Shown piece by piece: positions 18,270 to 28,167 of a DNA stretch of 64,000 nucleotides. Below the pieces are notes generated by a model that worked only from the letters and a program-made list of their open reading frames with translations, did no database searches and was not told where the DNA came from. Within the stretch, counting starts at the first letter, position 1. Every line of letters begins with the position of its first letter. The position numbers and the translations under genes are program-made. This DNA comes from Qipengyuania proteolytica (GTDB taxonomy: Bacteria; Pseudomonadota; Alphaproteobacteria; Sphingomonadales; Sphingomonadaceae), in contig NZ_JAIGNN010000001.1 in assembly GCF_019711565.1 (NCBI RefSeq), forward strand, positions 248,001 to 312,000, read 5' to 3'.

Positions 18270-18971
18270 TTATTTTTTGTGCAGATGGAGCCGGGCGACG
18301 ACCGGCAAATGGTCGGAAGCGACGGCAGCCAGCGGAGTGTGGTGCACCTCCGCCGCCATGCACTGCCACTGGTGCGACGCGACGATACGGTCGAGCATGG
18401 CGAGCGGCTGGGTGCTGGGATAGCTCCGCCCCGGCGTCACCAACTGCCAGCCGTCGCTGAATTCTCGCATCGCCCCGGTCTGCCGTCCCCACTGGTTGAA
18501 ATCGCCGAGAATGACCGTCGGCAGGTTACGCCGACAGGCGCCGACATGATCCAGCAACGAGCGGATCTGGTCGCGCCGCCGGAGACCCGAGAGGTCGAGA
18601 TGCGTACCGATTATGCGAAGCACATGGCCGTCGACGCGGATCTCGCCGCAGGCCGCTCCGCGCGGCTCGAGCGTTGGCAGATCGAGCGCTTCTCCGTGGA
18701 CGATCTCGAATTCCCTCCGCACCAGCAGGGCATTGCCGTGCCAGCCGATGCTCCGCGGCCGCCGGGCTACTTCCACGACCCTCCAGTGCGTGTCGTCGAT
18801 CGCCGCGCGCGGTATCACCGTCGCCCGGTCGCCTATTCTCCGGTCGACCTCCTGCAAGGCGACGACGTCGGCATCGATTTCGTGGATCACGCGCAGAATA
18901 CGCTCGGGATCGCGCCGCCGGTCGGTCCCGACGGCCTTGTGGATATTATAGCTGGCGAAAGTGAGCTCCAC
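18270..18971 (-). CDS. Endonuclease/exonuclease/phosphatase family protein
   Basis: EEP-fold metal-dependent hydrolase of 233 residues. Visible motifs are SYNIHK near residue 7, LQEVD near residue 40 with the metal-binding Glu, GDFNQW around residue 155 and SDHLPV near the C-terminus with the catalytic His. Members cut nucleic acids or phosphoesters; no signal peptide is seen. The start is GTG at 18971 with GGAG just upstream. It is separate from glnK, and the alpha/beta hydrolase gene ends 38 bases before it. Confidence 0.87.
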   Translation of the reverse strand: MELTFASYNIHKAVGTDRRRDPERILRVIHEIDADVVALQEVDRRIGDRATVIPRAAIDDTHWRVVEVARRPRSIGWHGNALLVRREFEIVHGEALDLPTLEPRGAACGEIRVDGHVLRIIGTHLDLSGLRRRDQIRSLLDHVGACRRNLPTVILGDFNQWGRQTGAMREFSDGWQLVTPGRSYPSTQPLAMLDRIVASHQWQCMAAEVHHTPLAAVASDHLPVVARLHLHKK

Positions 18972-19009
18972 GCTCCGTCAACGCATCCGCCGACTGGAAC
19001 GTGCCGCAA

Positions 19010-19879
19010 TCACAGGAAATCCTTCAGCGTCTGCATGAAACGGTCGAACTGGTCGTGGTGCAGCCAGTGGCCGGCATTGGCGAATTCGATCACCTCGGCA
19101 TTGGCGAAATGATCGAGCCGCCCGTCGCCTTCGGGGTTCGAAGCCCAGCTGTCGGCGCCATAGAGCAGCAGGGTCGGCGCGGTGATCGCGGCCCAGGTCT
19201 GGTGCAGGAACTCGTCCGCGATGTCCTCGACCGGCCAGACATTGAGGTGCGGATCGAATTTCCAGCTGTAGGTGCCGTCCTCGTTGCGGTTCACGCCGTG
19301 GATCGTCAGGTGCCGCGCCTGTTCCTCGGTGAGGTAGCTGTTCTCCTCGATCATCCGCGCAAAGGCCGCTTCGATGCTTTCATACTTGCGCGGGATGCGG
19401 CCCGAGGCAGAGCGCTTCTTGCCGATCCATTCGTTGAGACGTTCGGGATAGGGCTTGCTGCGCATCTCCTCCTGCCGCTTGGGGCTGGGGCCGAGGCCTT
19501 CGATGGCGACGATCTTCGTCACCATGTCGGGGAAGGTCCCGGCGTAGCGCAGCGAGACATTGCCACCCATCGAGTGGCTGACGATCGTGACCGGGCCGAC
19601 GCCGAGCTGGTGGATCAACTGGGCGAGGTCGTAGACCATGTCGCTGGCGGAGTAATTGCCGTCGGAAACCCAATCGGAGTCGCCATGCCCGCGGTGGTCC
19701 ATGGCGACGACGTGCCAGTCCCGGCAAAGCTCTTCGGCCACCCAGTCCCAGCTGCGCGCGTGGTCGCGTCCGCCATGAACGAGGACCAGCGGCGGCTTCC
19801 CGCGATTGCCCCAGTCGAGATAGTTGAGCCGCAGGCGCTGCGAAATGAAGGTTTGGGAAGTAGGGCCGGGAATGGTCAT
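19010..19879 (-). CDS. Alpha/beta hydrolase
   Basis: Cytoplasmic alpha/beta-fold hydrolase of 289 residues. HGGRDHARSWD forms the oxyanion-hole region, SHSMGGN is the nucleophile elbow, and GHWLH near the end carries the catalytic histidine. Substrate unknown. I prefer ATG at 19879 because AAGG is six bases upstream; a GTG at 19903 is possible but has no ribosome site. It follows prfC on the same strand by about 35 bases. Confidence 0.87.
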   Translation of the reverse strand: MTIPGPTSQTFISQRLRLNYLDWGNRGKPPLVLVHGGRDHARSWDWVAEELCRDWHVVAMDHRGHGDSDWVSDGNYSASDMVYDLAQLIHQLGVGPVTIVSHSMGGNVSLRYAGTFPDMVTKIVAIEGLGPSPKRQEEMRSKPYPERLNEWIGKKRSASGRIPRKYESIEAAFARMIEENSYLTEEQARHLTIHGVNRNEDGTYSWKFDPHLNVWPVEDIADEFLHQTWAAITAPTLLLYGADSWASNPEGDGRLDHFANAEVIEFANAGHWLHHDQFDRFMQTLKDFL

Positions 19880-19915
19880 TGGGAGCCTTTGCAACGGCTC
19901 CACAATTGATTCAAC

Positions 19916-21439
19916 CTACCGTTCCTTCGTTGCCGAGAAGGTCAGGTCCGGATTCTTCTCTTCCTGATAGCCGACATCCCACGGGCTCTTGGCCATGAAC
20001 ACGAGATCGCCGTCGCGGTCCTTGGCGAGGTTCGCGCGGTTGAACTTCTCGAATTCGTCGAGCGCCTTCTGCTCACCCTTGACCCAGCGGGCGGTGGCGA
20101 AGGGCGAGGCCTCCAGATTGGCCGCAACCTTGTATTCCGCCTCGAGCCGCGAGATCAGCACTTCGAGCTGGAGCTGGCCGACGACGCCGACGATCCACTG
20201 CGCGCCGATCTCGGGATAGAAGACCTGGATCACGCCCTCCTCGCTGAGGTCGTCCAGCGCCTTCCTCAATTGCTTGGTCTTGGTCGGATCGACCAGCGCG
20301 ATGCGGCGCAGGATTTCGGGCGCGAAGTTCGGCAGGCCGGTGAAGCGGACCTGGTTCTTTTCCGAAAGCGTATCGCCGACACGCAGCGTGCCGTGGTTGG
20401 GAATGCCGATGATGTCGCCTGCCTCGGCCGTGTCGGCGAGTTCGCGGTCCTGCGCGAAGAACAGGATCGGCGAGTGGATCGCAATCGGCTTGCCGAGGCC
20501 CGAGGGCGTCAGCTTCATGCCGCGTTTGAAGGTGCCGGAAACCTGCCGCATGAAAGCGATGCGGTCGCGGTGGTTGGGGTCCATATTGGCCTGCACCTTG
20601 AAGATGAAGCCGGTGACCTCGTCGCGTTCCGGGCTGACCTGCTCCTCGCCCGCAGGCTGCGGGCGCGGCGGCGGGGCCCACTTCGCGATCGCGTCGATCA
20701 GCTCCTCGACGCCGAAATTCTTGAGCGCCGAGCCGAAGAACACCGGCGTCAGGTCGCCATTGCGATAGGCGTCGAGGTCGAACTCGGGATAGCCGATCTT
20801 GGTCAGCTCGATCTCTTCCTCGAACTCTTCGGGCAAGGCCCCGAGCGGTTCGCGCTTGCCGAGATATTCCTTGCTCCCGCCCTCGGGCCGGGTGACCGTA
20901 TCGCTGGCGAAATCGAGGATGCCGGTGAAGAGGCCGCCCATGCCGAGCGGCGCGTTCTGTGGGCTGACGTCGAGCGCCAGCGCATCGGCGACCTCGTCGA
21001 GAATCTCGAACAGCGGGCGCCCTTCGCGGTCGACCTTGTTGACGAAGGTGATGATCGGCACGTTGCGCAGGCGGCAGACCTCGAACAGCTTGCGCGTCTG
21101 GCTCTCGATCCCCTTGGCGACGTCGATCACCATGATGGCGGAATCGACCGCGGTCAGCGTGCGATAGGTGTCTTCGGAGAAGTCCTCGTGGCCCGGCGTA
21201 TCGAGCAGGTTGAAGGTGATCCCGTTCTTCTCGAAGGTCATCACGCTGGAGGTCACCGAGATGCCGCGCTGCTGCTCGATCTTCATCCAGTCGGAGCGCG
21301 CCCGCCGCGCCGCCCCGCGCGCCTTGACCTCGCCAGCCAGGTGGATCGCCCCGCCCTGCAGCAGCAGCTTTTCGGTGAGCGTGGTCTTGCCTGCGTCGGG
21401 GTGCGAGATGATCGCGAAAGTACGGCGGTTGGAGGTCAT
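19916..21439 (-). CDS. prfC: Peptide chain release factor 3
   Basis: Translational GTPase that recycles RF1 and RF2 after termination. The 507-residue protein has the P-loop HPDAGKTT at 13-20, DTPGHEDF as the G3 motif and NKVDREGR as the G4 motif, then the RF3-specific C-terminal domain. Length is normal. It is the first of a leftward prfC - hydrolase pair, starting seven bases after the SDR gene stops. Confidence 0.96.
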   Translation of the reverse strand: MTSNRRTFAIISHPDAGKTTLTEKLLLQGGAIHLAGEVKARGAARRARSDWMKIEQQRGISVTSSVMTFEKNGITFNLLDTPGHEDFSEDTYRTLTAVDSAIMVIDVAKGIESQTRKLFEVCRLRNVPIITFVNKVDREGRPLFEILDEVADALALDVSPQNAPLGMGGLFTGILDFASDTVTRPEGGSKEYLGKREPLGALPEEFEEEIELTKIGYPEFDLDAYRNGDLTPVFFGSALKNFGVEELIDAIAKWAPPPRPQPAGEEQVSPERDEVTGFIFKVQANMDPNHRDRIAFMRQVSGTFKRGMKLTPSGLGKPIAIHSPILFFAQDRELADTAEAGDIIGIPNHGTLRVGDTLSEKNQVRFTGLPNFAPEILRRIALVDPTKTKQLRKALDDLSEEGVIQVFYPEIGAQWIVGVVGQLQLEVLISRLEAEYKVAANLEASPFATARWVKGEQKALDEFEKFNRANLAKDRDGDLVFMAKSPWDVGYQEEKNPDLTFSATKER

Positions 21440-21446
21440 GGAAAAC

Positions 21447-22190
21447 TCAGTCGCGAGCGACGCGGAAGCCGGCGAAGTTCTGGCTCACGGGCATCAGCTC
21501 GATACGGTTGATATTGAGGTGCGGGGGCAGCTCGGCCACCCACAGGATGGTGTTGGCGATGTCCTCGCCCGTCATCGGGTCGGCACCGCGGTAAAGCTTG
21601 TCCGAGGCTTCCTGGCTGCCGGTGCGGACCAGCGTGAATTCGGTTTCGACCATGCCCGGCTCGATGCTGGTCACGCGCACGCCGGTGCCGTGGAGGTCGG
21701 CGCGCAGGGCCAGCGTGAAGTGGTTGGCGAAGGCCTTGGACCCCGCATAGACGTTGCCGCCCGGATAAATGTAGCTGCCCGCGACCGAGCCGATGGCGAT
21801 GATCGCGCCCTTGCGCGCGATCAGCACGGGCAGCAGCTTGCGCGTCAGCTTGACCATGGCCGTCACATTGGTGTCGATCATGGTCTGCCAGTCGTCGAGG
21901 TTCGCCTCCTGCGCGGGCGAGAGGCCCTGCGCGAGACCGGCATTGTTCACCAGCAGGTCGATCCCTGCGAAGTCTCCGGGCAGGTCGGCGATCGCCGCAT
22001 CCATCGCGGCCTCGTCACGCACGTCGAAGACGCAGGGATGGACCTTGTCGGCACCCAGCTCGGCGACCAGCGCATCGAGCCGTTCCTTGCGGCGACCTGT
22101 CGCAACGCAGCGCCAGCCGCTCGCGACCAGCGCGCGCACGGTGGCCTCGCCGATCCCTGCGGTGGCTCCCGTGACGAAAGCGGTCTTCAT
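21447..22190 (-). CDS. YdfG-like short-chain dehydrogenase
   Basis: NADP-dependent SDR of 247 residues, similar in layout to YdfG-type serine/3-hydroxy acid dehydrogenases; true substrate unknown. TGATAGIGEA at 7-16 binds the cofactor, NNAG lies near residue 83, and YAGSK holds the catalytic Tyr and Lys. The ATG overlaps the stop of the lipoprotein gene upstream (ATGA), so it is the last gene of the pheS-pheT transcript. Its first 25 bases are repeated, with one mismatch, at the start of that lipoprotein gene. Confidence 0.9.
   Translation of the reverse strand: MKTAFVTGATAGIGEATVRALVASGWRCVATGRRKERLDALVAELGADKVHPCVFDVRDEAAMDAAIADLPGDFAGIDLLVNNAGLAQGLSPAQEANLDDWQTMIDTNVTAMVKLTRKLLPVLIARKGAIIAIGSVAGSYIYPGGNVYAGSKAFANHFTLALRADLHGTGVRVTSIEPGMVETEFTLVRTGSQEASDKLYRGADPMTGEDIANTILWVAELPPHLNINRIELMPVSQNFAGFRVARD
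22166..22190 (-). repeat. 25-bp direct repeat, copy 2 (SDR gene start)
   Basis: This copy holds the first eight codons of the SDR gene. ATGAAGACCGCTTTCGTCAC is identical in both copies, then one base differs and GGAG matches again (24 of 25). The partner is at 22588-22612. Confidence 0.9.
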
Positions 22191-22612
22191 GGTTTCTCGC
22201 CTACAAAGGAGATGAATTCCAGCGATAGCCGTGGCGATACGTGGTCGGTGAGCGGAAGCTTGTATTCGTTCATCGCTACTCGCGCGCGAAAAATTGAATC
22301 GCCTGCCGGTTCGCCGAATTCGTCATTGGTGTTCCGAAGCAGCGTCTTCATCGCTTCAGCATCTGACTTATCGCGAAGCACGACCCAAATGTACTCTCGG
22401 GGACATTGTTCAGCAGACGCAAACATCCCATGCTGACTTCGTTCAATGTACCCTTCGATTAGAATTTCCTGATCAAGCAGCGCTTCGCGATTGGTTTGCA
22501 CCTCGCAGACCGACACAGCGCCATGTCCCCGGACCGCTTCGGCTGGTGTCGTGGCGCAGCCGACACTGGCAAAAGCGATGATCGCAACTCCGGTGACGAA
22601 AGCGGTCTTCAT
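22187..22612 (-). CDS. Small putative lipoprotein, unknown function
   Basis: A 141-residue exported protein of unknown function. The signal sequence ends ASVGC near residue 19, a weak lipobox, followed by TTPAEA. The mature part has a CEVQTNREALLDQEILIEGY segment suggesting a small beta-rich domain, and two further cysteines. It overlaps pheT by four bases (ATGA) and the SDR gene by four (ATGA). Its base composition differs from its neighbours: 22441-22500 has 27 G/C of 60, where flanking genes are about two-thirds G/C. Its first eight residues, MKTAFVTG, equal those of the SDR. These points suggest a recent insertion. Confidence 0.75.
   Translation of the reverse strand: MKTAFVTGVAIIAFASVGCATTPAEAVRGHGAVSVCEVQTNREALLDQEILIEGYIERSQHGMFASAEQCPREYIWVVLRDKSDAEAMKTLLRNTNDEFGEPAGDSIFRARVAMNEYKLPLTDHVSPRLSLEFISFVGEKP
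22588..22612 (-). repeat. 25-bp direct repeat, copy 1 (lipoprotein gene start)
   Basis: Copy at the start of the lipoprotein gene, 422 bases from the one at 22166-22190 and in the same orientation. The two copies flank the lipoprotein gene exactly. Confidence 0.9.
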
Positions 22613-25011
22613 CCGCGCAGCTCCGCGCCCTGCCTGGTGGCAGCAGCGACAATGCTGTCCGAGATCGCCTTGATCTCGGCATCGGTGAAGCTCTTCTCGC
22701 CCGGCTGGAGGACGATCTCGACCGCGACCGATTTCTTGCCTTCGGGGACGCCCTGTCCGGCGAAGACGTCGAACACGCGGGCCGAAACGATGGCCTGCTT
22801 GTCCGCGCCCTTCACCGCGCGCACGAGGTCGGCAGCGGCGAGATCGGCGGGGACGAGGAAGGCGAAGTCGCGGGTGATCGCCTGCAGCGCGGGCGGCGTG
22901 TAGGTCGGGCGAGCGAAGCTGCCGCCGCCCTTGCGCGCCGGGATCGCGTCGAGGAAGATCTCCACCGCGACCACCGGACCGTCGACATCGAACACCTTGA
23001 GCGTGCGCGGATGCAGCGCGCCGAAGCGCGCGAGCACGTTCTTGGGACCAAGCCGCAGCGTGGCCGACTGGCCGGGGTGGAACTGGTCGCCCGCCTCACC
23101 CATCACCATGAGATTGTCGACCGGCGCACCGGCGGCTTCGAGCAGCGCGAGTGCTTCGGCCTTGGCGTCGAACGGGTCGAACCGGGTCGCTTTGCCTTGC
23201 GACCAGCCGCGGGGCGTCTTCTCGCCCGCGAGCACCACGCAAAGCGTCGGCTTCTCGTCGCTCGCACCGCCCTTGCCGCGGAAATAGCGCCGCCCGATCT
23301 CGAACAGGCGCGTACCCGGCGCGCCGCGATCGGCATTGCGCTTGGCCGCGGCGAGCAGGCCGGGAATGAGCGAGGGGCGCATCGCCTTCATGTCCTCGCT
23401 GATCGGGTTCTCGAGCACCCAGAGCTGCGCGCCATCGGCAAAATGTTCGGCGTGGGCGGTGGGAAGGAAGGACCAGGTCACCGCCTCGTTGAGGCCGCGT
23501 CCGGCAGCCGCGCGGCGAAGTTTCCGCTCCATCTGCTGCAGCGAAGTGGCAGTCGGGCGAGCGACGCCGTCCGCACGCGGGAGGGCGACGCTGGCGACAT
23601 TGTCGAGACCGTGAATCCGAACGATTTCTTCGACCAGGTCGGCCGCGCCCTCGATGTCATGCCGGCGCGGCGGGCAGGTGACCTGCCAGTCGCTGCCGAC
23701 GGTGAAATCGAGCGCGGTAAGGATCCGGCGCTGCTCGGCCTCGCCCACATCGATACCGCCGAGGCGCGCGGTGAGGCCCGGATCGAAAGCGATGACTTTC
23801 GGCTCGACCGGCGGCTGACCTGCGCGCACGACCTCGCTCGCCTCGCCGCCGCAGATGCGCTGGATCAGCGAGGTGAGCAGCGCGAGGCCATCGTTTAGGA
23901 ACGCCGGGTCGACACCGCGCTCGAAGCGCGTGCGCGCGTCCGAGGCGAGGCCGAGCTTGCGGCCCGTCACACCGATGCGCTCCGGATCGAAATAGGCGAT
24001 CTCGAGCAGCACGTCGGTGGTCCCCTCGGTCACGCCCGAATGCTCGCCGCCCATGATGCCCGCAACGTCGTGCACGCCGTTATCATCGGCGATCACGGTC
24101 ATGGTCTCGTCGAGCGTGTAGGTCTTCTCGTTCAAGGCCAGTACCTGCTCGCCGTTCTGCGCGCGCCGCGCGACGACCGCGCCGCTCAGCTTGGCGAGGT
24201 CATAGGCGTGGGCCGGACGCCCGAAGGCGAGCATGAGGTAATTGGTGATGTCGACCACGGCCGAGATGGGGCGCTGGCCCGCAGCCTTCAGGCGACGCTG
24301 CATCCAGTCGGGGCTCGCGCCGTTGACAACGCCCTTGATGACGCGGCCAAAGAAGGCCGGGCAGCCTTCGGGATCGTCGGTGCGGATCTCCACCGGGCAG
24401 GCGCCCTTGGTCTCGATCGCGGGAATGTCGATCGGCTTGAACGTGCCGAGGCCCGCCGCCGCTAGATCGCGGGCGATGCCGTAGACGCCCATGCAGTCGG
24501 GCCGGTTGGGCGTGATCGCCACGTCGAACACCGGCGAGGCATCGCTATAGTCGGCGAAGCTGGTGCCGACCGGGGCATCCTCGGGCAGTTCGATGATGCC
24601 GTCGTGCTCGTCGCCGAGTTCGAGTTCGCGCACCGAGCACATCATGCCGTTGCTTTCGACGCCGCGGATCGCGCTCTTGCGGAGCTCCATGCCATTGGCC
24701 GGGACGACCGCGCCGGGCAGGCCAAGCACGCCCTTCATGCCCGCACGCGCGTTGGGCGCGCCGCAGACGACCTGCAGCGGGTCGCCGCCATTGATCTCTG
24801 GGCCCGTATCGACCGTGAGGACCTGCAGCTTGTCGGCATCCGGGTGCGGCGCGGCGGTGAGCACATGCGCGACGCGGAAACCGGCGAGCTTGTTCGCCGG
24901 GTCCTCGATCCCTTCGACCTCGTGGCCGATCCGGTTCAGCGCAGCCGCGATCTCCGCCGCGCTCGCGTCGGTTTCGAGGAAGTATTTCAGCCATTCGAGC
25001 GAGAACTTCAT
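22609..25011 (-). CDS. pheT: Phenylalanine-tRNA ligase beta subunit
   Basis: Beta subunit of the alpha2-beta2 enzyme that charges tRNA-Phe; it carries tRNA binding and editing. The 800 residues match the full-length form: an N-terminal tRNA-binding domain (about 40-150), the B3/B4 editing domain, B5, the inactive catalytic-like domain, and the C-terminal anticodon-binding fold. It overlaps pheS by four bases (ATGA) and the lipoprotein gene downstream by four. Confidence 0.97.
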   Translation of the reverse strand: MKFSLEWLKYFLETDASAAEIAAALNRIGHEVEGIEDPANKLAGFRVAHVLTAAPHPDADKLQVLTVDTGPEINGGDPLQVVCGAPNARAGMKGVLGLPGAVVPANGMELRKSAIRGVESNGMMCSVRELELGDEHDGIIELPEDAPVGTSFADYSDASPVFDVAITPNRPDCMGVYGIARDLAAAGLGTFKPIDIPAIETKGACPVEIRTDDPEGCPAFFGRVIKGVVNGASPDWMQRRLKAAGQRPISAVVDITNYLMLAFGRPAHAYDLAKLSGAVVARRAQNGEQVLALNEKTYTLDETMTVIADDNGVHDVAGIMGGEHSGVTEGTTDVLLEIAYFDPERIGVTGRKLGLASDARTRFERGVDPAFLNDGLALLTSLIQRICGGEASEVVRAGQPPVEPKVIAFDPGLTARLGGIDVGEAEQRRILTALDFTVGSDWQVTCPPRRHDIEGAADLVEEIVRIHGLDNVASVALPRADGVARPTATSLQQMERKLRRAAAGRGLNEAVTWSFLPTAHAEHFADGAQLWVLENPISEDMKAMRPSLIPGLLAAAKRNADRGAPGTRLFEIGRRYFRGKGGASDEKPTLCVVLAGEKTPRGWSQGKATRFDPFDAKAEALALLEAAGAPVDNLMVMGEAGDQFHPGQSATLRLGPKNVLARFGALHPRTLKVFDVDGPVVAVEIFLDAIPARKGGGSFARPTYTPPALQAITRDFAFLVPADLAAADLVRAVKGADKQAIVSARVFDVFAGQGVPEGKKSVAVEIVLQPGEKSFTDAEIKAISDSIVAAATRQGAELRG

Positions 25012-26108
25012 GCCTTCGCTCCTACGCCGGCGGACAGGGTGGGCTGGTCGAAGGGCGAGAAGCCGTAATGCGACAGCCAGCGATTATCGCCGTCGAAGAA
25101 GGCGCGCAGATCGTCCATCCCGTATTTGAGCATGGCGAGCCGGTCGACGCCGAGGCCCCAGGCGAAACCCGAGTAGACGTCGGGATCGACGCCGGCGAAT
25201 TCGAGCACGCGCCGGTTGACCATACCGCTGCCGAGCAGCTCCATCCAGCCGTGACCCGGCGCATCGCCGTCTCCGCCGAGCACGCGGCGACCATCGACAT
25301 CCTGCCAGCCGACATCAACCTCGACCGAAGGCTCGGTGAAGGGGAAGTAGGAGGGACGCAGGCGCAGCACGATGTCCTCGCGTTCGAAGAAGGCCTTGAG
25401 GAAGGTCTCCAGCGTCCACTTGAGGTGGCCGAGGTGAATGCCCTTGTCGATCACCAGGCCTTCTACCTGGTGGAACATCGGCGTGTGCGTCGCGTCGCTG
25501 TCGGAACGGTAGACGCGGCCCGGCGCGATGATGCGGATCGGCGCGCCCTGCTCCACCATGCTGCGGATCTGCACCGGCGAGGTGTGCGTGCGCAGCAACA
25601 TGCGGTGCCCCTCGGCATCGACGTCCGGGAAATAGAACGTGTCGTGCATCGCGCGCGCCGGGTGCGTTTCGGCCATGTTGAGCGCGGTGAAATTGTGCCA
25701 GTCGTCCTCGATCTCGGGACCGGTGGCGACCGAGAAGCCGAGGTCGGCGAAGATTTCCGCCAGTTCGTCCATCACCTGGCTGACCGGGTGGACCGATCCC
25801 TTGGGCGCCTGCGGCGCAGGCAGTGTCAGGTCGACCACTTCGCGCGCCAGCCGCGCTTCCAGCTCCGCTTCCTCGAGCTGCGCCTTCTTCGCCTCGAGCG
25901 CATCGGCGACATCGCCGCGCAGGCCCTGGATCTTCGGCGCCTCGGTCTGACGTTCCTCGGGCGGCATCTTGCCGAGCGTCTTCATCAGCCCCGAGATCGA
26001 GCCCTGCTTTCCGAGGAACTCCACCCGCAGGGTTTCAAGCGCTGCGGCATCCTGCGCGGCGTCGATCTGCGCGAGCGCGCCGGATTTGAGGGTATCGAGA
26101 TCGGTCAT
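25008..26108 (-). CDS. pheS: Phenylalanine-tRNA ligase alpha subunit
   Basis: Catalytic subunit of Phe-tRNA synthetase, 366 residues. The N-terminal coiled coil is followed by the class II catalytic core, including [14 protein letters not shown], the motif 2 region with HTSPVQIR and [16 protein letters not shown], and a final [13 protein letters not shown] as motif 3. No leader peptide or Phe attenuator is evident in the 79-base gap upstream. In many bacteria rplT precedes this gene; here three AraC-type genes lie between them. Confidence 0.97.
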   Translation of the reverse strand: MTDLDTLKSGALAQIDAAQDAAALETLRVEFLGKQGSISGLMKTLGKMPPEERQTEAPKIQGLRGDVADALEAKKAQLEEAELEARLAREVVDLTLPAPQAPKGSVHPVSQVMDELAEIFADLGFSVATGPEIEDDWHNFTALNMAETHPARAMHDTFYFPDVDAEGHRMLLRTHTSPVQIRSMVEQGAPIRIIAPGRVYRSDSDATHTPMFHQVEGLVIDKGIHLGHLKWTLETFLKAFFEREDIVLRLRPSYFPFTEPSVEVDVGWQDVDGRRVLGGDGDAPGHGWMELLGSGMVNRRVLEFAGVDPDVYSGFAWGLGVDRLAMLKYGMDDLRAFFDGDNRWLSHYGFSPFDQPTLSAGVGAKA

Positions 26109-26187
26109 GGGCGGTCTTGTGGGTCTTGGCTGAAGAAGTGAACGCGCCCCCTAGCGCCTTCGGGCGGCGTTCCCAAGTCCCGATTGC

Positions 26188-27099
26188 TCAGCGCGGCGCG
26201 CGGCCTCCCGGCGTATGGAGCGCCTGCATCGCCACGCCCGCCGCCTTGTTGGTGACGCGGACCGCCATGCTTGTGACCGGGTGGGGCCGTTCCGCATATT
26301 CGCCCGGCGTCATGCCCATCACGTTGCGGAAGTCGCGGATGAAATGCGCTTGGTCGGTATAATGGCTGTCGAGGCTCTCGATCCATTTCATCGAAGGGTC
26401 GAGCATGAAGCGCCCCAAGCTGCGCAGGAAACGCTGGCGGCGCTGCAACGCGGCAGGCGGGAAACCGAAGTGGCGTTTGCAGAACCGCTCGAACGTGCGC
26501 ACGTTCATGCCCGCCATGCTCGCAAGCTGCTCGGTCGGCATCGCGCGGCCCGATCCGATCGCGAGATGGACGGCGTGGATCGCCCCTTCGCGCTCGATGC
26601 GTTCGCCCAGCAGCGCGCGGAAGGTCCGGTCGAACAGGCGAATGACGTCGCGATCGGACAGCGATCCGGAGATCACCTCCTCGAACATCGCGTGCAGCGC
26701 GCCAAGCTCGGGATATTTCGCCAGATCGTCGAACCGGTTGGCGAAATCGCTAGCCTGCATGCCGATGAACCGCGCCCAGCCCGCGGGCGTCAGTCCGATG
26801 CCCCAGTATTCGCCCCTGGAGACCTGCGCATAGGTCCCGCGGTCGGTCGGACCGCTGAGGATGAAGCGCGGTACCGACTCCGGCTCCCCCGGTCCGATCC
26901 TGGCCGCATAATGCGGCGCGACACCGCTCCGCAGGTTCGCCTCTTCGGGCGGCATCCACTCTTCCAGCACCCCATCGGCATGGATCCGGGTGCAGTAATA
27001 GCCCGAAAGGTAAGGCATGAGATCGGGCGGCGGATCGGCCACGAACATGGTGACCTGTTCGGACGTGACCTCGGTTATCGTCGGCGATCTGTTGGGCAT
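26188..27099 (-). CDS. AraC-family transcriptional regulator, paralogue 3
   Basis: Likely DNA-binding regulator of 303 residues. The N-terminal two-thirds resemble the DUF6597-type domain that precedes AraC domains. The C-terminal helix-turn-helix pair includes LASMAGMNVRTFERFCKRHF and the second-helix signature DQAHFIRDFRNVMGM. ATG at 27099 has GAGAGG five bases upstream; a longer start at 27147 is less likely. It is the last of three tandem paralogues and lies just before pheS. Its target and ligand are unknown. Confidence 0.87.
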   Translation of the reverse strand: MPNRSPTITEVTSEQVTMFVADPPPDLMPYLSGYYCTRIHADGVLEEWMPPEEANLRSGVAPHYAARIGPGEPESVPRFILSGPTDRGTYAQVSRGEYWGIGLTPAGWARFIGMQASDFANRFDDLAKYPELGALHAMFEEVISGSLSDRDVIRLFDRTFRALLGERIEREGAIHAVHLAIGSGRAMPTEQLASMAGMNVRTFERFCKRHFGFPPAALQRRQRFLRSLGRFMLDPSMKWIESLDSHYTDQAHFIRDFRNVMGMTPGEYAERPHPVTSMAVRVTNKAAGVAMQALHTPGGRAPR

Positions 27100-27153
27100 G
27101 GCGACCTCTCGGGGCCATCGCCTGCCAAGAAATCCCTTATCCGGCAAGTGTTT

Positions 27154-27180
27154 GTGAAATCCCCCCCGGTTTCGGGGGGG
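27154..27180 (-). terminator. Possible terminator after AraC paralogue 2
   Basis: An eight-base stem made of seven C and seven G plus one C:G pair (27161-27168 with 27173-27180) closes a four-base loop three bases past the AraC paralogue 2 stop. Read leftward, the stem is followed by ATTTCACAAA rather than a clean T run, so termination strength is uncertain. Confidence 0.45.
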
Positions 27181-27183
27181 CGC

Positions 27184-28083
27184 TCAGGCCTCGCCCGGGG
27201 GCCGGTGGAGGACCTGCATCGCTTCGCCCGCGATCGCCTTGCGGGTGCGGGTTGCAGCACCCAGCACCGGATGCGGCAGCTTGGCATAAGTGCTCGGGCT
27301 CATCCCCATGAAGCGCTTGAAATCGCGTACGAAATGCGCCTGGTCGTGATAATGGCTGTCGAGCGCATCGATCCATTTGAGGGACGGATCGAGCATGAAC
27401 AGCGCGAGACTGCGCAGGAAACGCTGGCGCCGGAGCAGCAGCTGCGGCGGGAAACCGAAGACCGCATTGCTCAGACGCTCGAGCGAACGCAGGCTCATGC
27501 CCGCCTTTTCCGCGAGATCCGCGACGGTATGGATCTTGGGGTCGACCAGCGCATGCTCGAGTGCGACGATCTCCTCCTCGCGCGGCTCCCGCCCCGACAC
27601 GATCTTGCGCAAGGCGGCGACGATCGAGTCTCGCACCGCAGCCGGATCGCCGGCCGAGCGCTCGACACTCTCGCGCAGCGGGGCCAGCCGATTGGCGAGC
27701 GGCCCGCGCGCCATGTCGAAGAAGCTGTCGGCATGTTCGCTGGCCGGCAGGTCGATAATCCGCGCCCACCCCAGGGGCAGCAGGCCGACTCCCCAGGTCC
27801 GCGCGGCCTGGGTGCGGAAGCGCGTGGCCTTGCTCGTCGGGCCAACGACGACGGCCGCGGGAACCGGCTCGAGCGGGCCTCCGCCCACGGCGGCCTCCAT
27901 CGTGCCGCCGGTAAACAGCCGCAGATTGCCCCATTCGGGATGCAGCCGGTCTTCGATCGGGGTGCCATCGTCGGACCGGAAATCGAGCTGGTAGATCGTC
28001 GTCACCAGAGGCTGCAGGTCCTCCGGCGGCAGGTAGAAGCGCAATCGAACCGCTTCCGTTTCGGCATCGGTTTGCCGCGTCAT
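27184..28083 (-). CDS. AraC-family transcriptional regulator, paralogue 2
   Basis: Probable transcription factor of 299 residues, related to both neighbours along its whole length. The N-terminal sensory-like domain has a WGNLRLFTG segment matching WANLRYF in paralogue 1; the C-terminal AraC domain has DLAEKAGMSLRSLERL and YHDQAHFVRDFKRFMGMSP. A strong hairpin sits right after its stop. Ligand and targets unknown. Confidence 0.88.
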   Translation of the reverse strand: MTRQTDAETEAVRLRFYLPPEDLQPLVTTIYQLDFRSDDGTPIEDRLHPEWGNLRLFTGGTMEAAVGGGPLEPVPAAVVVGPTSKATRFRTQAARTWGVGLLPLGWARIIDLPASEHADSFFDMARGPLANRLAPLRESVERSAGDPAAVRDSIVAALRKIVSGREPREEEIVALEHALVDPKIHTVADLAEKAGMSLRSLERLSNAVFGFPPQLLLRRQRFLRSLALFMLDPSLKWIDALDSHYHDQAHFVRDFKRFMGMSPSTYAKLPHPVLGAATRTRKAIAGEAMQVLHRPPGEA

Positions 28084-28167
28084 TGTGATGTCGCCCCCGG
28101 CTTACAAACAAACGGTGAAGTGCGACCCCCTGTGAACCGTAGCAAAAGAAAATCGAATTGCGAACCG

